DNA of 64,000 nt from NCBI RefSeq assembly GCF_012396235.1, contig NZ_JAAXPA010000002.1, positions 124,001 to 188,000 on the forward strand. The letters run 5' to 3'. The notes under the pieces were generated by a model that saw only the letters and a program-made list of their open reading frames with translations, was not told where the DNA came from and made no database searches. Both the position numbers and the translations under genes were made by a program. Shown here piece after piece: positions 9,206-20,979 of this stretch. Source of the stretch: Rhodococcus opacus. Lineage in GTDB: Bacteria; Actinomycetota; Actinomycetes; Mycobacteriales; Mycobacteriaceae. Position 1 is the first letter of the stretch. Each line of letters starts with the position of its first letter.

Positions 9206-9646
9206 ATGAACAACCCCGCAGTCCGAAGCCTGGGAATCCTCGTCGCCCGCGTGGGCATCGGCATCATCTTCCTCGCCCACGGCTGGCAGAAGGCCTTCAC
9301 CAACGGCCTCGACGCCACGACCGCCGGCTTCGAGGCCATGGGAGTTCCGGTTCCCGGCATCTCGGCATTCCTCGCGACGTGGATCGAGCTGATCGGCGGA
9401 ATCGCACTCATCATCGGAGCGGCCGTCCCGATCTTCGGCATCCTGCTCTTCCTCGACATGGTCGGCGCCTTCTTCCTCGTGCACGCCGACAAGGGAATCT
9501 TCGCGAGCGAGGGCGGCTACGAGCTGGTGCTGGCGCTGGGCGTCGGCGCACTGCTGCTCGCCGTCGTCGGATCGGGCCGATTCGGTGTCGACGGACTGCT
9601 CGGCGACAAGGTGCCGTGGGCGGCGAAGGAACGCGCCACCGTCTGA
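9206..9646 (+). CDS. DoxX family membrane protein
   Basis: This small integral membrane protein (146 aa) has four predicted helices. Recognisable DoxX features are LVARVGIGIIFLAHGWQKA at residues 9-28, the GGIALIIGAAVPIFGILLF helix, and HADKGIFASEGGYELVLAL. The function is not fixed by sequence; in mycobacteria a DoxX protein takes part in a membrane oxidoreductase complex handling thiol stress. The start is probably ATG 9206, with AAAGG 8 nt upstream; ATG 9191 is in frame but poorly supported. It is a close paralogue of the truncated protein at 1-158. A TTGAA/TTCAA palindrome upstream may regulate it. Confidence 0.87.
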   Translation: MNNPAVRSLGILVARVGIGIIFLAHGWQKAFTNGLDATTAGFEAMGVPVPGISAFLATWIELIGGIALIIGAAVPIFGILLFLDMVGAFFLVHADKGIFASEGGYELVLALGVGALLLAVVGSGRFGVDGLLGDKVPWAAKERATV

Positions 9647-9650
9647 CCCC

Positions 9651-9696
9651 CATGTGAGTGGCGAAGCGTCCCCCGGCACGCTTCGCCACTCACGTG
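9651..9696. terminator. Bidirectional terminator between doxX and the ABC transporter
   Basis: A 19-bp inverted repeat with one mismatch (CATGTGAGTGGCGAAGCGT paired with its near-complement at 9678-9696) and an 8-nt loop sits exactly between two convergent genes. It belongs to the GTGAGT...ACTCAC hairpin family. Confidence 0.8.
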
Positions 9697-10463
9697 TCAG
9701 AGGACCTTGTTCAGGAAGTCCTGGGTGCGGGACTGCTGCGGGTCGCCGAAGATCTGCTCCGGAGTTCCCTCCTCCACCACGTAGCCGTCCGCCATGAAGA
9801 TCACCCGGTCGGACACCTCGCGGGCGAAGCCCATCTCGTGGGTGACCACGACCATCGTCATGCCGCCCTTCGCGAGGTCGCGCAGAACCTGCAGCACCTC
9901 GCCCACCATCTCGGGGTCCAGCGCGCTGGTGGCCTCGTCGAACAGCATGATGTCCGGGTTCATCGCCAGGGCCCGCGCGATCGCGACGCGCTGTTTCTGC
10001 CCACCGGACAGGTTCGCCGGCTTCGCGTCCGCCTTCTCCGCCAACCCGACCTGCTCGAGCAGCCGGACCGCCGTCGCCCGCGCCTCGTCCTTGGAGGCGC
10101 GCTTGGTCTGCACGGGCGCGAGCATCACGTTCTCGATCGCCGTCATGTGCGGGAACAGGTTGAAGTGCTGGAAGACCATGCCGATGTGCTGACGCACCCG
10201 GTCGATGTCGATCTTCTTGTCGCTCACGTCGAACCCGTCGACCACGACCTTGCCGTCCGTGATGTCCTCGAGCCGGTTGAGGCAGCGCAGGAACGTGCTC
10301 TTGCCGGAGCCCGAGGGGCCGATCACGCAGACCACTTCACCGCTCGCGATGTCGACGTCGATGCCCTTGAGGACCTCGTTGTCGCCGAACGACTTCTTCA
10401 GGCCCTTCACCCGGATCTTCGGGTCGGCGGTCTCGGCCTTGTTCTCTGTCACCGGTGTCTCGG

Positions 10464-10467
<4 letters not shown>
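9697..10467 (-). CDS. Polar amino-acid ABC transporter ATP-binding protein
   Basis: This is the cytoplasmic ATPase that drives the fused binding protein-permease encoded immediately upstream. The 256-residue protein has Walker [10 protein letters not shown] near residue 51, Q-loop [15 protein letters not shown] signature [15 protein letters not shown] near 155, Walker [13 protein letters not shown], and the switch histidine in [11 protein letters not shown]. It matches the GlnQ/HisP class. The start is a GTG at 10467 that overlaps the permease stop (GTGA), so the two are translationally coupled. A terminator hairpin directly follows its stop. Confidence 0.93.
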
Positions 10468-13290
<2,823 letters not shown>

Positions 13291-13303
13291 CGGTCTGAAG
13301 TAA

Positions 13304-14440
<1,137 letters not shown>

Positions 14441-14450
14441 AGTTCGCCTG

Positions 14451-15341
14451 GTGTCCGAAGCCGAAGTACCCCCCGTCGCTCGCGGTCAGGCCGCACTCCT
14501 CGGCCCCGCCGAGGTGCGCGCGTTAGCCGAGGAGTTCGGCGTGCGCCCCACCAAGCAGCTGGGGCAGAACTTCGTGCACGACGCCAACACGGTGCGCCGC
14601 ATCGTCGCGACCGCGGGCGTGGGACGCGAGGACACGGTGCTCGAGGTCGGTCCCGGGCTCGGTTCGCTGACGTTGGCCCTACTCGATGTCGTCGACAAGG
14701 TGATCGCCGTCGAGATCGACCCCAACCTCGCGGCACGGCTGCCGGTCACGGTCGCCGACCGTGCACCGGAACTCGCGGACCGGCTGACCGTGGTCGGCGC
14801 GGACGCGATGCGGGTCAAGCCGTCCGAGATCCCCGGTGAGCCCACGGCTCTCGTTGCGAACCTGCCGTACAACGTGGCGGTGCCCGTGCTGCTGCATCTG
14901 TTCTCCGAACTTCCCAGTCTCCGAACCGCTGTGGTGATGGTGCAGGCCGAGGTCGCCGACCGGCTGGCGGCGTCCCCGGGCAGCAAGATCTACGGTGTGC
15001 CGAGCGTGAAGGCCAATTTCTTCGGCGCCGTGCGACGCGCGGGCGCCGTCGGGCGCGCAGTGTTCTGGCCCGTCCCGAAGGTCGAGTCGGGTCTGGTGCG
15101 CATCGACCGGTACGCCGAACCGCCGTGGCCCGTCGACGACGAACACCGCCGCCGCGTGTTCGCCGTCATCGATGCGGCTTTCGCTCAGCGCCGCAAGACT
15201 TTACGAGCCGCGCTCGGTGGTTGGGCGGGTTCGCCCGCGGAGGCGGAGCGGCGACTGCTCGAGGCCGGCATCGCACCGTCCACCCGCGGCGAGACCCTCG
15301 ACGCCGCGGCCTTCGTGCGTCTCGCCGCCACCCAGCCGTGA
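14451..15341 (+). CDS. ksgA: 16S rRNA (adenine-1518/1519-N6)-dimethyltransferase
   Basis: KsgA/RsmA dimethylates two adjacent adenines in helix 45 of 16S rRNA during 30S maturation. The 296-residue protein shows [19 protein letters not shown] near residue 34, SAM motif [17 protein letters not shown] near 63, the acidic motif AVEIDPNL, and the catalytic [14 protein letters not shown] near 137 (NLPY). The C-terminal domain includes [15 protein letters not shown]. The start is GTG 14451; no ATG fits. The stop codon lies inside the left arm of the following hairpin. It is co-directional with the two rpfB genes. Confidence 0.95.
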   Translation: MSEAEVPPVARGQAALLGPAEVRALAEEFGVRPTKQLGQNFVHDANTVRRIVATAGVGREDTVLEVGPGLGSLTLALLDVVDKVIAVEIDPNLAARLPVTVADRAPELADRLTVVGADAMRVKPSEIPGEPTALVANLPYNVAVPVLLHLFSELPSLRTAVVMVQAEVADRLAASPGSKIYGVPSVKANFFGAVRRAGAVGRAVFWPVPKVESGLVRIDRYAEPPWPVDDEHRRRVFAVIDAAFAQRRKTLRAALGGWAGSPAEAERRLLEAGIAPSTRGETLDAAAFVRLAATQP

Positions 15342-15377
15342 GTACTTGTTAACCGCGGGACGTTGATAAGTACTCAC
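15338..15377 (+). terminator. ksgA terminator hairpin containing the stop codon
   Basis: A perfect 10-bp inverted repeat, GTGAGTACTT / AAGTACTCAC, with a 20-nt loop. The ksgA TGA (15339-15341) is part of the left arm. The GTGAGT core matches the hairpin family found at 9651, 48796 and 53196. Confidence 0.7.
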
Positions 15378-15391
15378 AGGGGGGGCACCCC

Positions 15392-15749
15392 ACGGTCATC
15401 GGCATTCCGCCGTTCTCGACGGTGCAGGGTCAGACGTGGCCGGTTCCGGGACGACCGGGGTCGGCGCTCGTCCGCTCGAATGCCTACGCGGGGCTGACCG
15501 ATGTGCACGGTGAACTCCTGGTCGGCTGGGTCGATATGAATACCGGGCCTCGGGTTCGTACCGGGTGAGCAAGGACTTTCCGCAGTTCGCCGGCTTCTAC
15601 GACGAGCGCGTCGTGCCCACCGGCAGCGGGACCGTCGTGGTGTCGGTGACGGGGAGCGTAACCGTCTCCCCGGTCAGGGTGCGCCGTGGGCGCCGGACGG
15701 GATCGTGGCACCCGTTGCTCCCGGTGTGTACGCCAATTTCATTACCTGA
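15392..15749 (+). pseudogene. Decayed gene, three frames needed to read one protein
   Basis: Protein-like sequence runs through three frames. Frame one gives IPPFSTVQGQTWPVPGRPG up to LTDVHGELLVGW, then YEYRASGSYRVSKDFPQFAG and TVVVSVTGSVTVSPV in a second frame, and GAPWAPDGIVAPVAPGVYAN in a third, ending at TGA 15747-15749. The pieces join smoothly into one beta-rich chain, so at least two frameshifts are likely. No start codon or signal peptide is visible; the 5' end appears lost at the ksgA terminator. I do not recognise the family. The region 15342-15962 has no other credible gene. Two real sequencing errors are an alternative explanation. Confidence 0.5.
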
Positions 15750-15834
15750 CCTGCGCAAGTTCAGCCCGGGGGAGACAACCGACCGGATGTGTGGTTCACT
15801 ATTGGAGGTCGTAAGTTTTGTGTTTGTGTTTCCC

Positions 15835-15862
15835 ACGCTCGCAAATCGATGGTTGCGAGCGT
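15835..15862 (+). promoter_or_regulatory. Hairpin in the cspA leader region
   Basis: A perfect 10-bp inverted repeat (ACGCTCGCAA / TTGCGAGCGT) with an 8-nt loop lies 100 bp upstream of cspA. Cold-shock genes often have long structured leaders; this could be a leader element or a terminator for upstream transcription. No T-tract follows. Confidence 0.45.
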
Positions 15863-15962
15863 TTGGACGTCCTCCACAGGAATTGTCATAGACGGTCGTG
15901 TTCAATGACCCAGGTAACCGAGCCGGTTGCTTGAAGAAGTTACTGTGTTAGAGGAGATTTAC

Positions 15963-16166
15963 ATGGCAGAGGGCATCGTGAAGTGGTTCAACTCCGAGAA
16001 GGGGTTCGGCTTCATCGCCCCCGAGGATGGCAGCGCTGACGTGTTCGTCCATTACTCGGAGATCCAGAGCGGCGGCTTCCGCACGCTCGAGGAGAATCAG
16101 CGCGTTTCGTTCGAGATCGGCCAGGGCAACAAGGGCCCGCAGGCCACCGGCGTCACCCTGATCTGA
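15963..16166 (+). CDS. cspA: Cold-shock protein, CspA family
   Basis: This 67-residue single-domain OB-fold protein binds single-stranded RNA and DNA and acts as an RNA chaperone. The RNA-binding motifs are intact: [17 protein letters not shown] (RNP1, GFGFI) and [13 protein letters not shown] (RNP2, VFVH). The start ATG 15963 is preceded by GAGGAG at optimal spacing; an upstream TTG at 15927 would add 12 residues atypical for the family. A perfect hairpin terminator follows 44 bp after the stop, so it is a monocistronic unit. Confidence 0.96.
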   Translation: MAEGIVKWFNSEKGFGFIAPEDGSADVFVHYSEIQSGGFRTLEENQRVSFEIGQGNKGPQATGVTLI

Positions 16167-16210
16167 GAACGGCCATGACTTCCCGGTTCGCCGGGACATG
16201 ACGTTCGAGC

Positions 16211-16238
16211 AAGGCCCCACTCGTCAGAGTGGGGCCTT
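16211..16238 (+). terminator. cspA terminator
   Basis: A perfect 12-bp inverted repeat (AAGGCCCCACTC / GAGTGGGGCCTT) with a 4-nt loop GTCA, between convergent cspA and a membrane-protein gene. It probably works for both strands. Confidence 0.85.
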
Positions 16239-16255
16239 GACTCGTTTCCGACCGA

Positions 16256-16690
16256 CTACGCGGACCGCAGGTGAGCGGCCTGATACCCGAGATTCATCGC
16301 GCAGACGAGCCAGAGTTGCAGCGCGGAATTCTCCGACGGACCGAACAGCCCGATCACCGCAGCGGCTCCGAGTGCGGCGGCGACGAAGAACGTGGCCGTG
16401 CCGAGTGCCCGCCGGGGCCTCGACGAGAAGATCACCACACCCGTGACGAAGAGCGCCCACAGAGTGGTGGCGAGGATGGTCGTGGCGACGAACCAGGCCG
16501 TCGAATACCTGCTCGGCCACGTCCACGGCTGGGTTCCGTTGTCGAGGGTGCACACGAACGCCAACGAGAACGCCATGATCACCACCGTTGCGCCCCCGAG
16601 CGCCAGATGGCCCCCGACGAGCACCTTCCCGACTGTTCCCGCCCCCGCAGGCGCCCGCGCGCGCCCCTCCTCGACAATCGTGTGCTGCAT
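16256..16690 (-). CDS. Small four-helix membrane protein of unknown function
   Basis: This is a hypothetical integral membrane protein of 144 residues. Four hydrophobic stretches are visible: around residues 24-46 (VLVGGHLALGGATVVIMAF), 64-87 (AWFVATTILATTLWALFVTG), 96-115 (ALGTATFFVAAALGAAAVIG), and a weaker C-terminal one (LQLWLVCAMNLGYQAA). No family motif or charged catalytic residue is apparent. It converges with cspA. Upstream, 107 bp separate it from the end of the WYL regulator, which is also on the minus strand. Confidence 0.7.
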   Translation of the reverse strand: MQHTIVEEGRARAPAGAGTVGKVLVGGHLALGGATVVIMAFSLAFVCTLDNGTQPWTWPSRYSTAWFVATTILATTLWALFVTGVVIFSSRPRRALGTATFFVAAALGAAAVIGLFGPSENSALQLWLVCAMNLGYQAAHLRSA

Positions 16691-16797
16691 CCCCGACTAC
16701 CCCGACCCTTCCTTGTCGTCACCTGGTTGGACGCCGCGCAGGACCGTTCGGTTCCCACGGATTTTCGGTCCGCGGTGACGGCTGAACGGCGTCTCGG

Positions 16798-17766
16798 TCA
16801 GGCGTTACCGTAGCGGTCGGCGAAGAGGCGGTGACGCTCACCCACCCGTCGGCACTCTTCGCGCAGCTCAGGAGGGTCGAGGACGGTGAAGTCGACGCCG
16901 AATGCGCTGAGCCAGTTGGCTATCGACGGCACGGAGTCGCCGCCGAGCGCCACCGCGCATCGTCCGTCGGGCATTTCTTCGAGAGTTCCCCAGTCTTCGT
17001 GGACCAGGGTCGCCATCTCGTCGATCGACGCGTGCAGCAGTACCCGTGCGCGGATCCGGGTGACGGCCCGGTTGATTCCGTGTGCGACGAATTCGGCAGC
17101 GCCGCCGGGCGGCAGTTCACGGGGTACGAACCTCGGTCCCGTCGGGATCTTCGGTGTCAGGCGGTCCACCCGGAACGACCGCCAGTCCGCGCGGGTGAGG
17201 TCCCAGGCGACGAGGTACCAGCGCAGCCCTGACCGGACGAGCCGGTACGGCTCCACTTCACGCCGGCTCTCGGTGCCGTCGTGGGTGCTGTAGTCGAATC
17301 GGAGTCGTTCGTGGTTGTGGCACACCGAGGCGACGGCCGACAGGACCTGCGCGTCGACGGCGCTCTTCGCGGGCTCGCGGTGGACCACGTCGACCTGCAG
17401 CGCCTCGAGGCGGTGTCGCAGCCGGGACGGCATCACCTGCCGGAGTTTGGTGAGCGCTCGCATCGACGCCTCCCCGATGCCGACCACGGAGCCGGTCGCG
17501 CCGGACTGCAGGCCGAGTGCGACGGCCAGGACTTCCTCGTCGTCGAGCAGCAGGGGCGGCATCTCCGCGCCCGCGCCGAGCTGGTAGCCACCGCCCACCC
17601 CGACCGTCGCGTCGACGGGGTACCCGAGGTCGCGGAGTTTCTCCACGTCTCGCCGAACCGTGCGTGGGGTGATGCCGAGCCGGTCGGCGAGTTCTGCCCC
17701 GGACCAGTCTTTTCGGGTCTGGAGCAGGGACAGCAGCCGGAGGAGTCGTGCCGAAGTTTCCCGCAT
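16798..17766 (-). CDS. HTH-WYL domain transcriptional regulator
   Basis: This DNA-binding regulator has a WYL ligand-sensing domain, a group that often responds to nucleic-acid or small-molecule ligands. In 322 residues it has an N-terminal winged helix of the HTH_11 type (RLLRLLSLLQTRKDWSGAEL then TPRTVRRDVEKLRDLGYPVD), a GYQLG hinge, and the WYL core in EPYRLVRSGLRWYLVAWDL near residue 185, followed by the C-terminal extension domain. ATG 17766 is chosen because the upstream ATG 17796 lies inside a palindromic operator. The palindrome 20 bp upstream suggests autoregulation. Confidence 0.88.
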   Translation of the reverse strand: MRETSARLLRLLSLLQTRKDWSGAELADRLGITPRTVRRDVEKLRDLGYPVDATVGVGGGYQLGAGAEMPPLLLDDEEVLAVALGLQSGATGSVVGIGEASMRALTKLRQVMPSRLRHRLEALQVDVVHREPAKSAVDAQVLSAVASVCHNHERLRFDYSTHDGTESRREVEPYRLVRSGLRWYLVAWDLTRADWRSFRVDRLTPKIPTGPRFVPRELPPGGAAEFVAHGINRAVTRIRARVLLHASIDEMATLVHEDWGTLEEMPDGRCAVALGGDSVPSIANWLSAFGVDFTVLDPPELREECRRVGERHRLFADRYGNA

Positions 17767-17785
17767 GCACCTCAGGATGCCATCG

Positions 17786-17810
17786 ATAGAGGACATCTTC
17801 TGTCCTCTAT
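17786..17810. promoter_or_regulatory. Palindromic operator of the WYL regulator
   Basis: A perfect 10-bp inverted repeat ATAGAGGACA / TGTCCTCTAT with a 5-bp spacer lies immediately before the regulator start and 124 bp from the divergent YdcF gene. Its position suggests self-control, perhaps of both genes; binding is inferred. Confidence 0.6.
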
Positions 17811-17933
17811 TGATGGCGGGTAACGGTAAGTAACGATTTTCCCACCAGCCCCACGAGTGTCACTACACTGGCGCCGACGCTCCACGGACCATCGCATGTG
17901 TACTTCGTGAAAATCCGACGGAAAGGTCTCAGC

Positions 17934-18836
17934 GTGACGCAGTTTCGTGTTCGGCCCATTTCTTCAGCAGTCAGGGCGCTGCTCGCCACCGTCATGACCG
18001 CCGCCTTCTGCCTGGCGCTGGCGGTCTCCACCACCGCGACGGCGTCCGCCTCGGCCGCCGACCTCTTCAACAGCGCGCAGGGCAGATTCGCCGCAGGTGA
18101 CACCCGTGGCGCCCTCGCGGACATCGGTGGCGCCGTCGCCGGAGAACCAGGCGACACCAATGCGCTGGCGTTGCAGGCCATCTACGCCGACGCCGCGGGC
18201 GACCTGATCACCCGGGAGACGGCGCTCGCCCGGCTCGGCGCGATGGACGGTGGGATGCGCGCCGGCGTCGACGGGATGTTGAACGCGATCAGAATTGCGT
18301 CGTTCACGCCCCCGAACCCACTTCCGGCCATCCAGGGTCCGTCCACCGCGATCATCGTCCTCGGCTTCGGACTGCTCCCCGACGGTGCGATGCGACCGGA
18401 ATTGATCAACCGTCTGCAGGCCGCGCTCGTCCAGTCGTGGGCCTCGCCGATGTCGCCGATCATCGTCACCGGCGGCAACCCGCAGAACGGCATCACCGAG
18501 GCGGCCGCGATGCAGGGGTGGTTGCAGTCGCACGGTGTCCCGGCGCAACGCATCCACCCCGAGCATCGTGCCGGCTCGACGGTGGGCAACGCGCTCAACT
18601 CGGTTCCGCTGGCCCGCTCGCTCGGTGCGGGCGGCGCGATCATCGTGACGTCGGCCAACCACATCCGCAGGGCAACGGTCGATTTCAACGTCGCCGGACT
18701 GCCGGTGGTCGGGGCGATGAGCGCGATCACCAGCGCCGGTCAGCTGATCGCCGAAGTCATGCCCCTGACCAAGGATCAGCAACTCGGCATGTACCGCGAC
18801 GCGATCAGGGTGTTCGGCATCCCGGCCGGCTACTGA
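17934..18836 (+). CDS. Exported YdcF (DUF218) domain protein with helical N-terminal region
   Basis: This is a secreted or envelope-associated protein of about 300 residues. It has a signal peptide (ALLATVMTAAFCLALAVSTT), then an alanine-rich helical segment resembling TPR repeats (residues 40-110: LFNSAQGRFAAGDTRGALAD, LALQAIYADAAGDLI), then a YdcF/SanA/ElyC domain from about 125 with IIVLGFGLLPDGAM, IIVTGGNPQNGITEA, and IIVTSANHIRRA. DUF218 proteins act in envelope or vancomycin-resistance processes in enterobacteria; the reaction is unknown. The likely start is GTG 17934 with GGAAAGG upstream. The 3' end overlaps the convergent symporter gene by 7 bp. Confidence 0.83.
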   Translation: MTQFRVRPISSAVRALLATVMTAAFCLALAVSTTATASASAADLFNSAQGRFAAGDTRGALADIGGAVAGEPGDTNALALQAIYADAAGDLITRETALARLGAMDGGMRAGVDGMLNAIRIASFTPPNPLPAIQGPSTAIIVLGFGLLPDGAMRPELINRLQAALVQSWASPMSPIIVTGGNPQNGITEAAAMQGWLQSHGVPAQRIHPEHRAGSTVGNALNSVPLARSLGAGGAIIVTSANHIRRATVDFNVAGLPVVGAMSAITSAGQLIAEVMPLTKDQQLGMYRDAIRVFGIPAGY

Positions 18837-20215
18837 CGCGACTCGTACTCGGCCACGACCGGCGGCTGCTCGACGGGATCCGCGCCGCCGGGGCCGAGCT
18901 TTCCGTGGATGGCGTCCTGCATCTTCTGCTTGTCCAGCTGGCCTTCCCAGTTCGAGACGACGAACGTGGCGACACAGTTGCCGAGGAGGTTCACGAACAC
19001 ACGCATCGAGTCCATGATCCGGTCGGCGCCGAGCAGCACCGCGACCGCCGCGACGGGGAAGATTCCGAGCGCGGTCGCGGTCGCCGACAGCGCGAGGAAC
19101 GACGACCCGGGTACGCCCGCCATGCCTTTCGACGTGAGGAGCAGGATGAACAGCGCGCCGAGCTGGTCGGCGACGGACAGGTCGTGGCCGGTGGCCTGGG
19201 CGAGGAACAGGGTCGAGATGGACAGATAGATCGCGGCGCCGTCGAGGTTGAACGAGTATCCGGTCGGCACCACGAGCCCGGTCGCGGCCTGCGAGTTCCC
19301 GGCGCCGACGAGCTTGGTCATGATGCGGGGAAGCACTGCCTCGGACGAGGCGGTTCCCAGCGCGAGACCGAACTCCTCCTTGGTGTAGCGGATGAACGTG
19401 AAGATGTTCAGTCCCACGGCGAACTTCGCAATGAGTGCGAGGACGAGGACGAACAGGGCTCCGGCGAGGTAGCAGCACGCGATGAGCGCGGCGAAGCTCC
19501 CGAGGGTGGAGATTCCGTACTGGCCGATGATGAACGCCATCGCGCCGAATGCGCCGATCGGGGCGAGCCGCATGATCCAGCCGATGATCATGAAGATGAT
19601 GTGGCTGAGGTGGTCGACGAATTCGAGGACCAGCGGGGGCCCGTGCTCGCCGTACTTGGCCAGCGCGATACCGAAGAGCACCGCGAAGAAGAGGACCTGC
19701 AGCAACACGTTGTCGGCGAATGCGCCCACCACGCTGGTCGGGACGATGTCCATGAGGAACTCGACGGCGCCGGGGAGTTCACCACCGCCGGTTTTCTCCG
19801 CGATCTGCTCGGTGCCGTCGGCGAGGGTGGCCGGGTCGATGTCGAATCCGGCGCCGGGCTTGACGATGTTGCCCATCACCAGCCCGAAGAGCAGCGCGAA
19901 CCCGGTGACGGCGGTGAAGTAGATCAGTGCCTTCACGCCGATCCGTCCGACGGCCTTGACGTCGCCGACCTTGGCGATTCCCGTCACGACCACCGTGAAG
20001 ATCAACGGCGCGATGAGCATCTTGATGAGCTTGATGAACGTGTCGCCGATCGGTTTGAGCTCCGACCCCACGGTCGGCCACAGCCAGCCGAGGGTGATGC
20101 CGCCGACGATTCCGACGAGGAGCTGGACGAACAGGTTGGTGTACCAGGGCGATCGCGTCCGGGTTGTCGACGCGTCGCCGCCGGGTGGGGGATGGGCGGC
20201 AGTGGAGATGGCCAT
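18830..20215 (-). CDS. Dicarboxylate/amino acid:cation symporter (DAACS family)
   Basis: This secondary transporter of the glutamate/C4-dicarboxylate family works with Na+ or H+. The 461-residue protein has the expected helices and re-entrant loops. The serine-rich hairpin (GLALGTASSEAVLPRIMTKL) near residue 280 and the conserved PTGYSFNLDGAAIYLSISTL near 318 are family hallmarks, followed by LLTSKGMAGVPGSSFLALSA. DctA and GltP cannot be separated by eye, so the substrate (malate/succinate/fumarate or glutamate/aspartate) is open. It is divergent from the urease operon with a 138-bp gap. Confidence 0.92.
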   Translation of the reverse strand: MAISTAAHPPPGGDASTTRTRSPWYTNLFVQLLVGIVGGITLGWLWPTVGSELKPIGDTFIKLIKMLIAPLIFTVVVTGIAKVGDVKAVGRIGVKALIYFTAVTGFALLFGLVMGNIVKPGAGFDIDPATLADGTEQIAEKTGGGELPGAVEFLMDIVPTSVVGAFADNVLLQVLFFAVLFGIALAKYGEHGPPLVLEFVDHLSHIIFMIIGWIMRLAPIGAFGAMAFIIGQYGISTLGSFAALIACCYLAGALFVLVLALIAKFAVGLNIFTFIRYTKEEFGLALGTASSEAVLPRIMTKLVGAGNSQAATGLVVPTGYSFNLDGAAIYLSISTLFLAQATGHDLSVADQLGALFILLLTSKGMAGVPGSSFLALSATATALGIFPVAAVAVLLGADRIMDSMRVFVNLLGNCVATFVVSNWEGQLDKQKMQDAIHGKLGPGGADPVEQPPVVAEYESRQ

Positions 20216-20353
20216 GGGGGAACGCTAGGAAGGCGCTGTGACGGGTTCGTGTCACGAATGTTTCCGCGGTGAGAACGGCGGCCGTTCCGGGCGTGGGCGG
20301 TGCCACACTGCAGTTCGTGGCAGTATTGCGACGCACCGACCGCAGGAGGACAC

Positions 20354-20656
20354 ATGCGCTTGTCGCCCCACGAGCAGGAGCGTCTGCTCCTGAGCTACGC
20401 CGCGGAACTCGCGCGCAGGCGCCGGCAACGCGGCCTCGTGTTGAACCACCCGGAGGCGGTGGCCCTCATCACGGATCACATCCTCGAGGGGGCCCGCGAC
20501 GGCCGGTCGGTGGCGGAGCTGATGGTGTCCGGTCGTGAGGTGCTCACCCGGGCGGACGTGATGGAAGGCGTCCCGGAGATGCTGCACGACGTGCAGGTGG
20601 AGGCCACGTTCCCGGACGGCACCAAGCTCGTCACCGTCCACGATCCGATTGCGTAG
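20354..20656 (+). CDS. ureA: Urease subunit gamma
   Basis: This is the smallest structural subunit of urease, the cytoplasmic nickel enzyme that splits urea to ammonia and carbamate. It is 100 residues, the full bacterial length, beginning [20 protein letters not shown] and containing [20 protein letters not shown]. The ATG 20354 has an AGGAGG site 7 nt upstream. It is first in a compact operon ureA-B-C-F-G-D with gaps of 2 bp or overlaps between the structural subunits, the same order as in M. tuberculosis. Confidence 0.97.
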   Translation: MRLSPHEQERLLLSYAAELARRRRQRGLVLNHPEAVALITDHILEGARDGRSVAELMVSGREVLTRADVMEGVPEMLHDVQVEATFPDGTKLVTVHDPIA

Positions 20657-20658
20657 GG

Positions 20659-20979
20659 GTGACCGTGATTCCAGGTGAAGTCGTGTGCGCCGAGGGCGTG
20701 ATCGAGCTCAACGAGGGTTCTCCCCGCACCGAACTCGAGGTGGTCAACACCGGGGACCGTCCGGTCCAGGTCGGAAGCCACGTTCATTTTCCGCAGGCCA
20801 ACCACGCCCTGCAGTTCGACCGTTCCGCCGCCCACGGGCTGCGGCTGGACATCCCCGCGGGCACCGCGGTGCGCTTCGAACCGGGTATCGCGCAGACGGT
20901 TTCACTCGTACCCCTGCGCGGCACCCGTGAAGTGCACGGGCTGAGCCTCACTCCTCCCGGAAAGCTGGACGCGTCATGA
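20659..20979 (+). CDS. ureB: Urease subunit beta
   Basis: This structural beta subunit of urease is 106 residues and contains [37 protein letters not shown] (usually HYHFFE at this loop in other ureases) and [20 protein letters not shown]. The start is GTG 20659, or GTG 20668 before IPGE, so it differs by three residues at most. It overlaps the ureC start by 4 bp, giving translational coupling for equal stoichiometry. Confidence 0.96.
   Translation: MTVIPGEVVCAEGVIELNEGSPRTELEVVNTGDRPVQVGSHVHFPQANHALQFDRSAAHGLRLDIPAGTAVRFEPGIAQTVSLVPLRGTREVHGLSLTPPGKLDAS

Noticed and set aside
18437..20272. Plus-strand 611-codon frame opposite the symporter
   Set aside because: Highly charged Glu/Asp/Arg composition; antisense of a membrane-protein gene, which gives this bias.
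20216..20353. GlnR-type nitrogen site before ureA
   Set aside because: GTGAC/GTCAC half-sites are present but do not fit the recalled GlnR consensus well enough to call.
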